NCBI RefSeq assembly: GCF_000142905.1
Contig: NW_013657642.1
Location: 65,688-129,687, forward strand
Reading direction: 5' to 3'
Origin: Thecamonas trahens ATCC 50062
Taxonomy: Eukaryota; Apusozoa; Apusomonadida; Apusomonadidae
DNA length: 64,000 nucleotides
The notes under the pieces are model-generated. The model did not search any database. It saw nothing but the letters and a program-made list of their open reading frames with translations, and was not told the DNA's origin. Made by a program: the position numbers and the translations under genes. Shown here in pieces: positions 38,732-48,375 of the stretch. Positions within the stretch are counted from its first letter, which is position 1. Each line of letters opens with the position of its first letter.

Positions 38732-39183
38732 CTACGACGACGTGCTCGTAGTCGGAGCCTCTGCTGCTGCTGCCTTTGCGGCATCGGACGCCGCGTACTT
38801 TTCCAGCACCGCCGCCACGTCTGCGCCCATCCGTTCCCAAAACCAGCATCACTGTGAGTTCCACAGCCACTACATATCATGACCATCATCCGACTGAGAC
38901 GACCGATACCACCGATACCACCGATACCACCGATACCAACGATGCGAGCACGCGCCCATCATGATCACCCCGCCCACCCCACGAGATGTATGATCACTCC
39001 TTCGACAAACATGACTATTCCCTCCCGTCCACCATAATCATACTCATCTCCTCCCCCCCCAACATGCTCATCACCCTCCTCCCCTCCTCCCCTTCCCCGC
39101 TCCTCCCCCCTCGATCCCTTGCCCTCTCCGACTGACGGAGCGATCCCATCTCGCGACAGCCCCACACCGCCACAGCCACACAC

Positions 39184-39245
<62 letters not shown>

Positions 39246-39516
39246 TACCGGGGTTGTCACGCTTGAGGTTGTACACGTAGTGAGGGTTACGGCGGTGCAT
39301 CTTGCGCGGGCGCTTGGGCACCCGCGGGAGAACCTTACGGGTCTTGGTGGTGAGGCCCATAGCCGTGGCGGGCTCAAGCGCCTCAGCGCGCAGGGAGGCC
39401 CGGGTGGGGAAGACAGACCGCGGAAGGACCTTGAACAGGTTGTTGGCCGTCTGTGGCTTGCCCAGAGACGCAAGCGCCCGGATGACAAGCACGGTCCGTT
39501 GCGGGAGCGATGCCAT
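38732..39516 (-). CDS. Small basic protein, possibly mitochondrial ribosomal (two exons; exon 2 tentative)
   Basis: Exon 1 is 39516-39249: MASLPQRTVLVIRALASLGK, then basic sequence ending RPRKMHRRNPHYVYNLKRDN-P, 89 codons plus one base. The N terminus could be a mitochondrial presequence and the basic body suits a mitoribosomal protein, but I cannot name it. Donor GTACGT at 39248 opens an intron with a long (GT)n tract on the coding strand. The best acceptor is CTCACAG ending at 38852, after which a frame gives WERMGADVAAVLEKYAASDA... to TAG 38732. Joining phase 1 to that frame needs one base less in the TTTT/GGG run, so exon 2 is uncertain. Confidence 0.45.
38900..38945. repeat. Tandem ACCGATACC units
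   Basis: About five 9-bp ACCGATACC units, inside the proposed intron of the basic-protein gene. Confidence 0.8.
39186..39241. repeat. (AC)n microsatellite
   Basis: Nearly perfect dinucleotide run of about 55 bp, lying immediately inside a GTACGT splice donor (minus strand). Confidence 0.95.
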
Positions 39517-39982
39517 CGGTTGGAGACGAGTGCTCCGCCGCCCAGTCCGTCTAGTCTGCCCAGTCCGCCCGCTGCCCGCCGCCCGCCGCTCGCCGCCCGC
39601 CGCCCGCCGCCACACTCATCTTGCCTGCTGCGCTACTCCGCCCCGCCCGCACCGATCACCGCCCACCATCCCGCGCGGCGGGGGGGGGGGGGGGGGGCAG
39701 GTTACATCCCACGGCAGTCAGTTGCGGCGGGCGGGGGGGGGGGGGAGGTCGGTCTCAACTACGCCACTCCTGCCCCTTGCATCGCATATTACTTCATCTC
39801 GGCGCAGGCATACTAGTGATGGCGCCGCGTCATCGCCGCCACAGCACCCTGCCCCTTCCCTCCTCCTCGAGCATCCTCCTGCAGGCACAATATCGCAGTA
39901 GCCTTGAGTGCAGTCATCCCTTGCGCGCGCGCGCGCACGCTTGCCCAGATTAGATCGCTTGCTCCCGTGCTTGTGCTGCTCG
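39517..39982. other. Intergenic region with poly-G tracts
   Basis: Between the start of the basic-protein gene and the stop of the phosphatase gene. Contains CCGCCCGCCGC repeats (39560-39612), G runs at about 39679-39697 and 39734-39745 and an alternating CGCGCGCGCG run at about 39927-39938. No gene supported. Confidence 0.6.
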
Positions 39983-40639
39983 TCAGCCGGACCACGCTGC
40001 GAGCTGCGCGAGGAAACCCGGGTTCGGCGCAGCGTGCGGTACGGCGGCGATGACGGTGGCGAGGCCAACCTCGCCGGACACGCCACGGAGACGAGCAATG
40101 AGTGCAGCAGCGAGAGTGGGCGAGCGCGAGACGGCCCGCTTGCAGTGGACCAAGACGCGATCGCCGCGTGCGAGGGCGTCGAGGACAAAGTCAAAGACAC
40201 CCGCTGCAGCAGCATCCTCCAGCAGCGCCACATCTGGCTCGTCGGCCAAGGGCAGGTGGAGATAGCGGATTCCGAGTCCAGCATGGACAGGTCCTTGCGA
40301 CGAGAGGCTGACAATGTGCGAGATGCGGAGCGATCGGAGCAGCGCGGCATCACGGGCATGCCGTGCCGTCCCCACCAGCAAGCCGTCAGCCACGCTCCAC
40401 GGCCCAGGCCCGAGCCCAGCCCCAAGCCACTTCAATCCTTGACCTGCGCCCATGGCCGCCATGGCTGCATCGTCCTCGTCCTCGTCCCATCCCGGATCGA
40501 GCCCATCGTGGTCGGCAGCGGCGTCACCGCCGCCCGCATCGCTCCCCGCCCACCCGGGCCACATGCTTGCCAGCCATCGCACCCACGCGCCCGTCACCGC
40601 TCCCACGACGTCTGTGAGGGTAGCAACCATGGCAAGCAT
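39983..40639 (-). CDS. Dual-specificity protein phosphatase
   Basis: 218 aa from ATG 40639. The catalytic loop VHCKRAVSRSPT fits HCx5RS/T: Cys166 nucleophile, Arg172. Asp133 in LPLADEP is the likely general acid. The DUSP domain occupies about 70-215 (VADGLLVGTARHARDAALLR; ISHIVSLSS). N-terminal 60 residues are hydrophobic then acidic (GWDEDEDDAAM) and might anchor the enzyme, although the hydrophobic part is short. The Lys-Arg after the Cys is unusual next to the common AGxxRS loop but does not break the motif. Substrate unknown. Confidence 0.87.
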   Translation of the reverse strand: MLAMVATLTDVVGAVTGAWVRWLASMWPGWAGSDAGGGDAAADHDGLDPGWDEDEDDAAMAAMGAGQGLKWLGAGLGPGPWSVADGLLVGTARHARDAALLRSLRISHIVSLSSQGPVHAGLGIRYLHLPLADEPDVALLEDAAAAGVFDFVLDALARGDRVLVHCKRAVSRSPTLAAALIARLRGVSGEVGLATVIAAVPHAAPNPGFLAQLAAWSG

Positions 40640-40794
40640 GGTGAGAGTCTGCCCCGAGGCGTCGGCGACCCGTCGCAGCGAGTCGGGTGCAGGGAAGGTT
40701 GGACAGGTCGGGCCGGGCTAAAGCCGCAACGTGAATCGGCCGCACACAGAGACACGCCACAGACCGCCAGCGCTACGGGCTCGCTCTCATTCAT

Positions 40795-41697
40795 TCATGA
40801 TGACGACGATGACGACGACTCGCTCGTGTCCGATGTACTCGAAGGGTCGTTGGAATGGCTACTGCTGCTGCTGCTGCTGCTACTGGAACTACTGCTGGCA
40901 GAGCGATCATCCACAACACCGGCAGCGGCCATGACCGCAGCGGGGTAGCCGTGGATGAGGCCGTCGAAGGCGAGGTGGGCAACGTCGGCGGCCGCAGCGG
41001 CGACCGGATCGAGCTCGGCACCCTCGAGGGCAAAGGTGGCCCACTGGAGCGGGTCGCTCGTGGCGGTGGGAGGCGAGAGACCGAGGAGCGCGGCCAGCGC
41101 CGGATCGGGGCCGAGGGCAAGCGCCGCACGGCCGACCTTGCGGACACCGTCGACGGTCGGCTCGCCCTGGATGCGGTTCTTGGAGATGCGGACCCACGGC
41201 GAGGCGTCGAGGTCGAGGCTGGCGAGCAGGTCAAGCAGGACTGCACGAGCAGGCTCCTTCTTGGGCAAGCGTTTGCGGATGCGCTTGGCGAGTGCGTTGG
41301 GCGAGCCAGCTTTGCCGAGTTTGAACGGGCCGAGCTTGAACTTCTCCCACAGCTCGGCACCCGAGACCTCGTCGCGCTCGCGGCGGATCTTGAGCTCGAG
41401 CTCCAGCTTGTATCCGCGTGCTTTGGTCAACTTCTTGCGCTTTACCGACTCGCCGGCGGCGAGTTTGCGCAACGTCTTGCTCACTTTGCGGGCGCGCTTG
41501 CGAGCACGCTTCGAGCCAGCCTCGACGTCTACGCCCCGGAGCTTGAGCCCAAGCATCGCGCCGAGCGGCAGATACCAGTCCGAGCGCGACTCAGCGTCGA
41601 CGCTCCACTGGACTTCAAACGGCCACCCGGTGACCGGCGGCGCACCGCCGGGCACAAACGCGCGCCACTCCCATGCAGACTTGGTCTTTGGTGCCAT
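40795..41697 (-). CDS. Hypothetical protein with basic centre and poly-Ser tail
   Basis: 300 aa from ATG 41697 (MAPKTKSAWEWRAFVPGG). Start EWRAFV plus SDWYLPLGAMLGLKLRG plus KLELELKIRRERDEVSGAELWEKF has a 'WR-F ... YL-LG--LGLKLR ... LE-K-R ... G-E-W-K' rhythm. This recalls CYTH-like or uncharacterised bacterial/plant proteins, but I cannot name the family. The centre is Lys/Arg-rich (KRARKRARKVSKTLRK) and the C terminus is a run of serines encoded by varied triplets. No TM or signal peptide. Confidence 0.6.
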   Translation of the reverse strand: MAPKTKSAWEWRAFVPGGAPPVTGWPFEVQWSVDAESRSDWYLPLGAMLGLKLRGVDVEAGSKRARKRARKVSKTLRKLAAGESVKRKKLTKARGYKLELELKIRRERDEVSGAELWEKFKLGPFKLGKAGSPNALAKRIRKRLPKKEPARAVLLDLLASLDLDASPWVRISKNRIQGEPTVDGVRKVGRAALALGPDPALAALLGLSPPTATSDPLQWATFALEGAELDPVAAAAADVAHLAFDGLIHGYPAAVMAAAGVVDDRSASSSSSSSSSSSSSHSNDPSSTSDTSESSSSSSS

Positions 41698-42814
41698 TTT
41701 GCTGCTCCCTATTCTCATTCCCGCCTGCATGTGAGTCTCCACCGCCCGCGGCGCGCTTTGGCTGCGCTTTCTGCATGAAGCAGAGCATGGTCAGAGAGAT
41801 GTGTCTCGTCAAAGATATCAGATGTCCTCGTGTGTACTAGAGATAATATGATAGTCATCATCCCATGCTCTGCTCCGGGCCACCGCCGTCATCATGTCAT
41901 GCCGGCGCTGTTCACGTACACTTTGCCGATCCTGTTCTCGCCACATGTCATCCGCATGCAAAGTGAGTCGTGCGTCGCACTGCTGCGTCTGCCGCCGCTG
42001 CCGCTCGCGAGGGCGAGAATGGACATAGGTCAGACAGTACCGTGTGTTCTTCTTAAACAGCGGTGCTCAATATTTTTTGTTCCGCGTTTCAGATGGAAAC
42101 CTCTCAATGGTTATATTCCCTTTTGTGTAATCATTCCGATGTGCACGTCCTCGCCCGAGGACTGGTGGTGTGTGGGGGTGGGGGTGGGGGTGGGGGTGGG
42201 GTGGGCAGAGAAAGAAAAAACGTGCTGTGCTGTGCGCCAGTGGGTTGGCCACAAACACAAACAAATTGCTGCCCTCAATTGTAAACATACCTTATTGGAC
42301 GGTCTTTGGACGCAGCAACAAGCGCACCACAAAGGGCTGCGTTGTCAGGAGCTGGATATTCAAACACGTAGTAGTGGGAGAGGTGGTGAGTGGGTTGCGC
42401 TGATGGGTGAAGAGGAGGGGGGAGGGGGGGAGGGGGGAGGGGGAGAGGGGGAGGGTGGGGAGGGTGGATGTGACCAAAGTTAAAAATCTTCGGTCGCCGC
42501 CAGAGGCGAGCCCACCCCCTCGCACCCCCCCCCCCTATCAAGCTCCCCCGTGGGCGGGAGAGGTGGCTAGATCAGAATACTCGGTCAAAGGTGTAATCAT
42601 ATGGTCACGCCTGTTAACTCGTGCCGTTGTCAGAAACACAGGTGAGTTTTGAGAGTTCATCATCTCAAGCCAAGAGCCCGCAAAGCGGGCCAAGGATATT
42701 GAGAATGATGCAAAAATGATTGACATACCGAATTGAAGGAATTGACCACCGAATCCAGTGAAGGAGTCGAGTGGTGGCAAAACAAAAGTCAAACAGAAGC
42801 ACAAACCGTACCCG

Positions 42815-43040
42815 AAACCCGTTCGTTCGTCCAAACCCGTTCGTTCGTCCACGCGAAACCCGTTCCTTCAACCCGTTCCTTCAACCCCATCCCGTTCGAT
42901 CAACCCGTTCGATCAACCCGCTCCTTCATCCCGTTTGATCAACCCGCTCCTTCAACCCGCTCCTTCATCCCGTCTGATCATCCCTTTCGTCCATACCGCT
43001 CCTTCATCCCACTCGTCCCACTCGTTCATCCCGTTCCCTG
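42815..43040. repeat. Degenerate tandem repeat (CCCGTTCGTTCGTCC / CCCGCTCCTTCATCC / GATCAA)
   Basis: Imperfect units of roughly 13-20 bp, each with CCCG(T/C)TC followed by GTTCGTC, CTTCAAC or GATCAA. They give an artificial Arg-Ser-Phe-Ile-Pro repeat in one frame. Confidence 0.85.
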
Positions 43041-43076
43041 TTCGGTGAGTCCGCCCGCCCACCACAACCCGCCCGC

Positions 43077-43079
<3 letters not shown>

Positions 43080-43164
<85 letters not shown>

Positions 43165-43362
43165 CTATATATATATATATCTATATATATATATGTACAT
43201 ATCTATATGTATATATATGTATCTATATATATATATATATGTATATACGTGTATATATATGTCTATATATATATATGTATGTGTATATGTGTATATATGT
43301 ATTTTTATATATGTATATATGTATGTATATATATATGTGTGTATATTTGTATATATCTATAT
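43080..43362. repeat. (TA)n / TATG microsatellite reaching the gap
   Basis: Almost pure TA with interspersed TGTA/TCTA units over 280 bp; its right edge is the N run, so its true length is unknown. Confidence 0.97.
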
Positions 43363-43462
43363 NNNNNNNNNNNNNNNNNNNNNNNNNNNNNNNNNNNNNN
43401 NNNNNNNNNNNNNNNNNNNNNNNNNNNNNNNNNNNNNNNNNNNNNNNNNNNNNNNNNNNNNN
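43363..43462. other. Assembly gap, 100 N
   Basis: Exactly 100 N, the usual placeholder for a gap of unknown size. Sequence restarts in a C run. ORFs spanning it are meaningless. Confidence 0.99.
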
Positions 43463-43606
43463 CCCCCCCCAGCCCCGTCACCTTCCCGCCAGCCGCTCTC
43501 CCGCCGGGCGCCTGCCACTCACCACAGACCAACCTTCGGTGAACGTTCTTCCACGCACGCAGACGGCGGCACCCTCGACTCGAGCGCGCCGGCACTGGAC
43601 CTGGAG

Positions 43607-46600
43607 ATGCCGCGGAGAAGCGGGCGACCGCCGCGACCAAGGGGTGCGGGAGGGCGCGGAGGTGGGAGCCGAGGCGGAGGCGCCGGCGGAGGAGGGCGGA
43701 CCGACCGGCTGGCGGTGTACGCGATGAAGGGCGTGATCGGCAAGGGCTCGTTCGGCAAGGCCATGCTGTGCAAGCACGGCGGCGACGGGCGGCTGTATGT
43801 GGTCAAGGAGATCCAGGTCTCGAACCTCGACCGCAAGGAACGGCGCGAGGCCAAGAAAGAGGTGGCTGTCCTGGCGCAGATGAAGCACCCCAACATCATC
43901 GCCTACCGCGAGTCGTTCATTCAGGCCGGCTCGCTGTACATTGTCATGGACTACGCAGACGGCGGCGACCTGTACAAGCGAATCAAGGCCCAGCGCGGCG
44001 TCCACTTTGCCGAGTCGCAGGTCCTCGACTGGTTTGTCCAGATCTGCCTCGCCATGAAGCACGTCCACGACCGCAAGGTCTTCCACCGCGACCTCAAGAC
44101 CGCCAACATCTTCCTCACCTCGAACAACATGGTCAAGCTCGGTGACTTTGGCATCGCAAAGGTGCTCGACTCGACCCAGGAGCTCGCCTCCACAGCCATC
44201 GGCACTCCGTACTACCTCTCGCCCGAGATTTGCGAGAACAAGCCGTATGACAACAAGTCGGACGTGTGGTCCATGGGTGTTGTCCTCTACGAGATGCTCA
44301 CCCTCAAGCACCCGTTTGACTCGAAGAACATGCACGGTCTCGTCCTCAAGATCATGCGCGGCATCTACCCGCCCATCCCCTCATACTACTCGACCGACAT
44401 GGTCGACCTGGTCGACGCCTGCCTCCAGCGAAACCCGCGGAAGCGCCCATCGGTCGAGGAGATTCTGCAGCGGCCCTTTGTCCGCCGCCGCATTGACTCG
44501 TTCCTCTCAGAGACCATCAAGCGCTCCGAGTTCTCCCACACTGTCCTCCACGGCGCCAAGCTCCACGACGGTCCAGCCGCCGCCCGCGCCATCGACGCTC
44601 CGCCGCCGCAGCCCGCACCCGCCGCCTATGTCAACAAAGCTGCCGCAGACCGCGGCCGCAGCGCCGACTCGGCCCGCCAGCGCGAGGTCCAGCGCAAGGC
44701 CGACATGCTCTCGGCCCTCGCCCAGCAGCGCCAGAACGAGGCCCGCATGCACGAGTACCACGAGCGCATGCGCAAGGCCCAGGCCAACCGCCAGCGCATC
44801 GAGGCCCAGCTCCGCTCAGAGCCGCAGGCCAAGCGCAAGCCGCGCAAGTCCTCTGCGCCTGCAGCCCCGGGCGAGCCGCGTCGCCCGCCGCCAAAGTCGC
44901 GCGTGGCTTCGGCCGCCGACGCCGACGCCGCCGCTGCTGCTGCTGCTCGTGCCGCCGCCCGCCGCGAGTCAGAGCGCCGCGCCAAGCTCCGCGCCATCCG
45001 CCGCCGCAAGTACCTCGAGCAGAAGCGTGCCTCGGAGCGCAACCGTAAGATGGCCGAGGTCCAGCTCGGCCGCTCGCACGGCTCGCCAGGCGGCTCGCCG
45101 TCAGCCACCTCGATTGTTGCACCTCCAGCTCGGGCTTCAGACTCCGAATCGGAACCGCCGTCAGAGTCTGAGGCGTCGGCCGACACCAACGACGACAACG
45201 ACAACCACGCCTCTCCGAGTCCGAGCCCAAGCCCGCGCCTTGACGACAACGCACCCGCGTACGAGCTCGAGCCTGGGCCCGGCCCGGGCACTATATGGCG
45301 GAACGAGATGGAGGCCGAGATGGACGCGCTCATGGCCGCCAACCGCGAGCGCATGGCTGAACGCAGGCCAACTGCGCCACCCGCCCGCCAGCACCTCAAC
45401 CGCAAGCGGAGCGGGCACGACTCGGGCTCCGGCTCGGCCTCGTCGCGCAGGTCGTCAGCCGACCGCGCCCACCGCGAGGAGAAGCTCCGCCGGATGCGCG
45501 CCCAAGCCGAGCGGGCCAACGCTGCACACGCCCGTGACAAGCGCCGGGTCGAGGCTGCGCCGCGCTCCAAGCGCGCCCAGCTCAAGGCAGAAAAGATGCG
45601 CATTGCCGAGGAGCGCGCCATTGCCAACCGCCAGCGCAAGGAAGAGTTTGAGCGGAAGCGCGCCGAGAAGCTCGCTGCCCGCCAGCGCGAGCAGCGCGAG
45701 CACAAGGAGCGGTTGCGACGGATCAAGGCCAAGAAGAACGCCGCCGCGCCCATCCGCAAGTTTCTTCCGCCCAAGTCGCAGCGCGTGAGCTCGGACACGT
45801 CGTCGGCCGACGTCGTCGTCGCCGCACGCAGGCCTTCAGCTCGTGCCCGCGGTGCAGGCCCGCTCCCGCAGCGCGATGCCGATGCCGCCGCACGCGCCTC
45901 GGCCGCAGCAGCCGACAAGAAGAAGAAGCAGGCCGACGTCCGCGCCTTTGTCCGCGAGCAGCGTCGCAAGGCAATGCTTGCCAAGAAGAAGGAGGCTGCC
46001 GCTGCAGCAGCCGGCGGCGGCAGCGGCCTCGACATTGTCTGGATGTCGCCGACCCAGCACTCGCTCGCAGAAAACGGCGAGTCAGATGACGACCGTAACT
46101 CGCCGCCGCCTACCCTGCCGCCGTCGCGCGTCGCTGCCCTGAAGATCCCGGACGACGGCGACGAGAGCACAGACTCGGAGCTCCTTACCCCGACCGCCAT
46201 CGCCGCTGCTGACGACGACGACGCCAAGCATGAGCGTGAGGAGCGCGACAACGCCGACTTGGTCGCCCTCATGGGCATTCTCCAGGGCAACGAGCCCGAG
46301 CCGGCCGCCGACGATGTGGTTGTTGTCATTGATGACGACGACGACGACGACGATGATGATGATGATGACGACGATGCTCCAGCATTCGAGGTCGAGCCCG
46401 ATGACGACGACGTCAGTGCCGGGTCGGGCGACGGGTTGTACGATGGCCCGGCACAGCCGGTCACTGCCACAACGTCGGTCATCAAAGCGCGCAAGTCGCA
46501 GCGGAAGCAGTCTCAGCGGCGCGTCTCGCAGGCGGCGCTGGCGTCGGCAGACGCGGCTCTGCCGTCGGTGCCGCGGGCACCGAGCCTCGGCAAGACCGGA

Positions 46601-47188
46601 GAGCTCGACGCCACCGATCGAGCCTCGATTTACTCGCGGGTCGAGTCGCTCCGGGTGTTTCTGGAGAAGGAGCTGGGCGTGGACCTCTTTGTCTCGGTCT
46701 ACTGCCTCCTTCGCGGCGTCAACGAGCGGACCGATGACGTGGCGCTTGCCCAGACGCTCGGCAAGCAGCTCGGCCCGTCCAAGATGCACTTTCTCACCGT
46801 CATTAACCAGCTCATCCACTGCGAGGATGTGTACTTTGAGCCGCTGACCGGCGAGACTGGCGCCGCGCCTGCTCCTATCGACGACTCGGTCGACCACCCC
46901 AGCACTGCTTCTGCCGGCTCACTCTCATCGTCACAGGCCTCGATTGCCACCGATGCCACCGCCACCGATGCCACCGATGCCACCGCCACCGATGCCACTG
47001 ATGCCACCTCGGTCTCAAGCGCCGACTCGGCTGTCCGTCGCCGCCGCCGCCGCCGTCGCAAGGACAAGGACAAGGACAAGGACAAGGGGAAGAGGAAGAG
47101 GAAGGACAAAGACAAGGGGAAAGACAAGGACAAGGACAAGGACAAGGACAAGCGCAAGCGCAAGCGCAAGGACAAGGACAAGGAGTAG
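43607..47188 (+). CDS. NEK-family Ser/Thr protein kinase with long coiled-coil tail
   Basis: 1193 aa from ATG 43607 ([10 protein letters not shown]). After a Gly/Arg-rich start, the kinase domain spans about 37-300: GKGSFG loop (45-50), VVKE lysine (Lys67), [10 protein letters not shown] (His160), DFGIAK (180), [22 protein letters not shown]. All catalytic residues are present and the sequence reads as NEK1/NEK5-like, kinases of cilia and the cell cycle. The tail (about 340-820) is charged coiled coil, followed by acidic Asp runs. A conserved-looking block near 1010-1090 ([34 protein letters not shown]) resembles the C-terminal domain of protist NEKs. A KDKDK/KRKRK tail ends the protein. The gap 145 nt upstream could hide a further exon. 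Confidence 0.93.
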   Translation: MPRRSGRPPRPRGAGGRGGGSRGGGAGGGGRTDRLAVYAMKGVIGKGSFGKAMLCKHGGDGRLYVVKEIQVSNLDRKERREAKKEVAVLAQMKHPNIIAYRESFIQAGSLYIVMDYADGGDLYKRIKAQRGVHFAESQVLDWFVQICLAMKHVHDRKVFHRDLKTANIFLTSNNMVKLGDFGIAKVLDSTQELASTAIGTPYYLSPEICENKPYDNKSDVWSMGVVLYEMLTLKHPFDSKNMHGLVLKIMRGIYPPIPSYYSTDMVDLVDACLQRNPRKRPSVEEILQRPFVRRRIDSFLSETIKRSEFSHTVLHGAKLHDGPAAARAIDAPPPQPAPAAYVNKAAADRGRSADSARQREVQRKADMLSALAQQRQNEARMHEYHERMRKAQANRQRIEAQLRSEPQAKRKPRKSSAPAAPGEPRRPPPKSRVASAADADAAAAAAARAAARRESERRAKLRAIRRRKYLEQKRASERNRKMAEVQLGRSHGSPGGSPSATSIVAPPARASDSESEPPSESEASADTNDDNDNHASPSPSPSPRLDDNAPAYELEPGPGPGTIWRNEMEAEMDALMAANRERMAERRPTAPPARQHLNRKRSGHDSGSGSASSRRSSADRAHREEKLRRMRAQAERANAAHARDKRRVEAAPRSKRAQLKAEKMRIAEERAIANRQRKEEFERKRAEKLAARQREQREHKERLRRIKAKKNAAAPIRKFLPPKSQRVSSDTSSADVVVAARRPSARARGAGPLPQRDADAAARASAAAADKKKKQADVRAFVREQRRKAMLAKKKEAAAAAAGGGSGLDIVWMSPTQHSLAENGESDDDRNSPPPTLPPSRVAALKIPDDGDESTDSELLTPTAIAAADDDDAKHEREERDNADLVALMGILQGNEPEPAADDVVVVIDDDDDDDDDDDDDDDAPAFEVEPDDDDVSAGSGDGLYDGPAQPVTATTSVIKARKSQRKQSQRRVSQAALASADAALPSVPRAPSLGKTGELDATDRASIYSRVESLRVFLEKELGVDLFVSVYCLLRGVNERTDDVALAQTLGKQLGPSKMHFLTVINQLIHCEDVYFEPLTGETGAAPAPIDDSVDHPSTASAGSLSSSQASIATDATATDATDATATDATDATSVSSADSAVRRRRRRRRKDKDKDKDKGKRKRKDKDKGKDKDKDKDKDKRKRKRKDKDKE

Positions 47189-47435
47189 CCCTCCCCTCTC
47201 CCCTCTCCTCTATCCATCCATCCATCCATCACCTCCCCCCCCCCCCCCCAACCACCAAATCCACCTAAACCCCGGTCAGTGTTGCCCCTCTCCCTGCAAC
47301 TCACCTCAGCCACAGGCAACCACCGCACCCACTGCAGACAGACACCACCACACCACCACACGCCATACCACCACACCACAGCCACCCATACACACACACC
47401 ACAACCACACACACAACCGCACATATACGCGCCTC

Positions 47436-48371
47436 ATGACCAGCGCACGCGCAGTCGAGGTCTTCGGGTACGCGGCGGTGTCGACGGTGGCCACCGGCCT
47501 GGGCGCCGTCCCCTTCTTCCTCCTCGATAGCTCACGCAGCCTGCCGCGTCTGGCCACCGCATCGGCCAATGCCGCCGCCGCAGGCCTCATGCTTGGTGCT
47601 TCAGCTCTCATGGCTGTCGAGGCCTGGGACGTCTCGCCGCTCGCCCTGCTGCTCGGTCTCGTCGCAGGCATCGCCTTTGTCGCCGCATCGCGCGCCGTCC
47701 TCGACTGGATCGGCCTTGGCGATCCGCTCGATCTCGCTGCGCCGCCGCCCGCTGCGCCGGCTGCCGCCGCTGGCTCGGCTGAGACCCGCCAGAGTGGTGG
47801 TGCCCGGGAAGGCGGGGCGGGGCTGCGGGCACGCAAGGGCGGCGAACCTGTGGCGGCCGGCCAGCCAAAGACGGCGAGCGAGGCAGGCACCGGGCAGAGG
47901 GGCAACAGATCGCGGATGCTGCTGTTTGTCCTTGTCTTTACCCTCCACTCGTTCACCGAGGGCGTGGGCCTCGGCGTCTCGTTTGGCGGCTCGGTCGGAC
48001 TCGGCCCGTTCATGTCGCTCGCCATCGCCCTGCACAACGTGCCCGAGGGCCTGGCCATTGCGCTCGTCATGGTCCAACAGGGCAAGAGCGCGCTTGAGGC
48101 CATGGCATGGGCCATCTTTTCTTCCGTTCCTCAAGCGGTAATGGCTCTGCCGGCCTTTGTCTTTGTTGACGCCTTTGCGCCGGTGCTGCCGGTTGGCCTC
48201 GGCCTCGCCGCCGGCGCCATGGTCATGATGTGCTGGACCGAGCTCCTGCCCGAAGCCTGGGACGAGGTGCGTGGGCGGGGCGAGCAGGCCCTGCTGCTAG
48301 CCATCATCGTGGTCGCGCTCGGGGCGACATCGGGCTTTGAGGTCATGCTCCACCCGCCGCCGCCGCCGTAA
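47436..48371 (+). CDS. ZIP-family metal (zinc) transporter
   Basis: 311 aa from ATG 47436, right after a CA-rich leader. About 8 TMs: three before a cytosolic loop (about 105-160), five after. HSFTEGVGLGVSFGG and LHNVPEGLAIALVM are the TM4/TM5 metal-site signatures of ZIP proteins; a further Glu lies in TELLPEAW. ZIPs move Zn2+ or other divalent metals into the cytosol. The loop is Ala/Gly/Arg-rich and lacks the usual His repeats, as in the ZIP11/ZupT branch. The stop codon is 4 nt from that of the convergent LRR gene. Confidence 0.88.
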   Translation: MTSARAVEVFGYAAVSTVATGLGAVPFFLLDSSRSLPRLATASANAAAAGLMLGASALMAVEAWDVSPLALLLGLVAGIAFVAASRAVLDWIGLGDPLDLAAPPPAAPAAAAGSAETRQSGGAREGGAGLRARKGGEPVAAGQPKTASEAGTGQRGNRSRMLLFVLVFTLHSFTEGVGLGVSFGGSVGLGPFMSLAIALHNVPEGLAIALVMVQQGKSALEAMAWAIFSSVPQAVMALPAFVFVDAFAPVLPVGLGLAAGAMVMMCWTELLPEAWDEVRGRGEQALLLAIIVVALGATSGFEVMLHPPPPP

Positions 48372-48375
48372 CCGG

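Larger units (their letters stand above)
41760..43606. other. Gene-poor, A+T-richer stretch with assembly gap
   Basis: About 1.8 kb with no gene I can support. Segments at 42030-42130 and 42545-42780 are clearly less G+C-rich than the surroundings and hold a perfect hairpin GCCCGC-AAA-GCGGGC at about 42676-42690. C/G-run DNA lies at 42170-42200 and 42405-42535. Degenerate tandem CCCGTTC/GATCAA units follow, then the TA microsatellite and the gap. A 104-aa minus ORF (42852-42538) crosses the A+T-richer part but looks non-coding. Confidence 0.6.

Noticed and set aside
42730-42760. rRNA-like GGAATTGAC string near 42738
   Set aside because: Only a short match; flanking bases do not follow small-subunit rRNA.
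42733-43542. Ile-Tyr repeat ORF crossing the N gap
   Set aside because: Translation of a TA microsatellite and N bases; not a gene.
44142-45788. 548-aa plus-strand ORF inside the NEK gene
   Set aside because: Out-of-frame Ser/Arg/Pro reading of the same bases; G+C-rich codons leave alternative frames open.
44626-46494. 622-aa minus-strand ORF opposite the NEK kinase
   Set aside because: It is a Ser/Arg/Ala-rich shadow of the kinase gene, whose frame has all kinase motifs.
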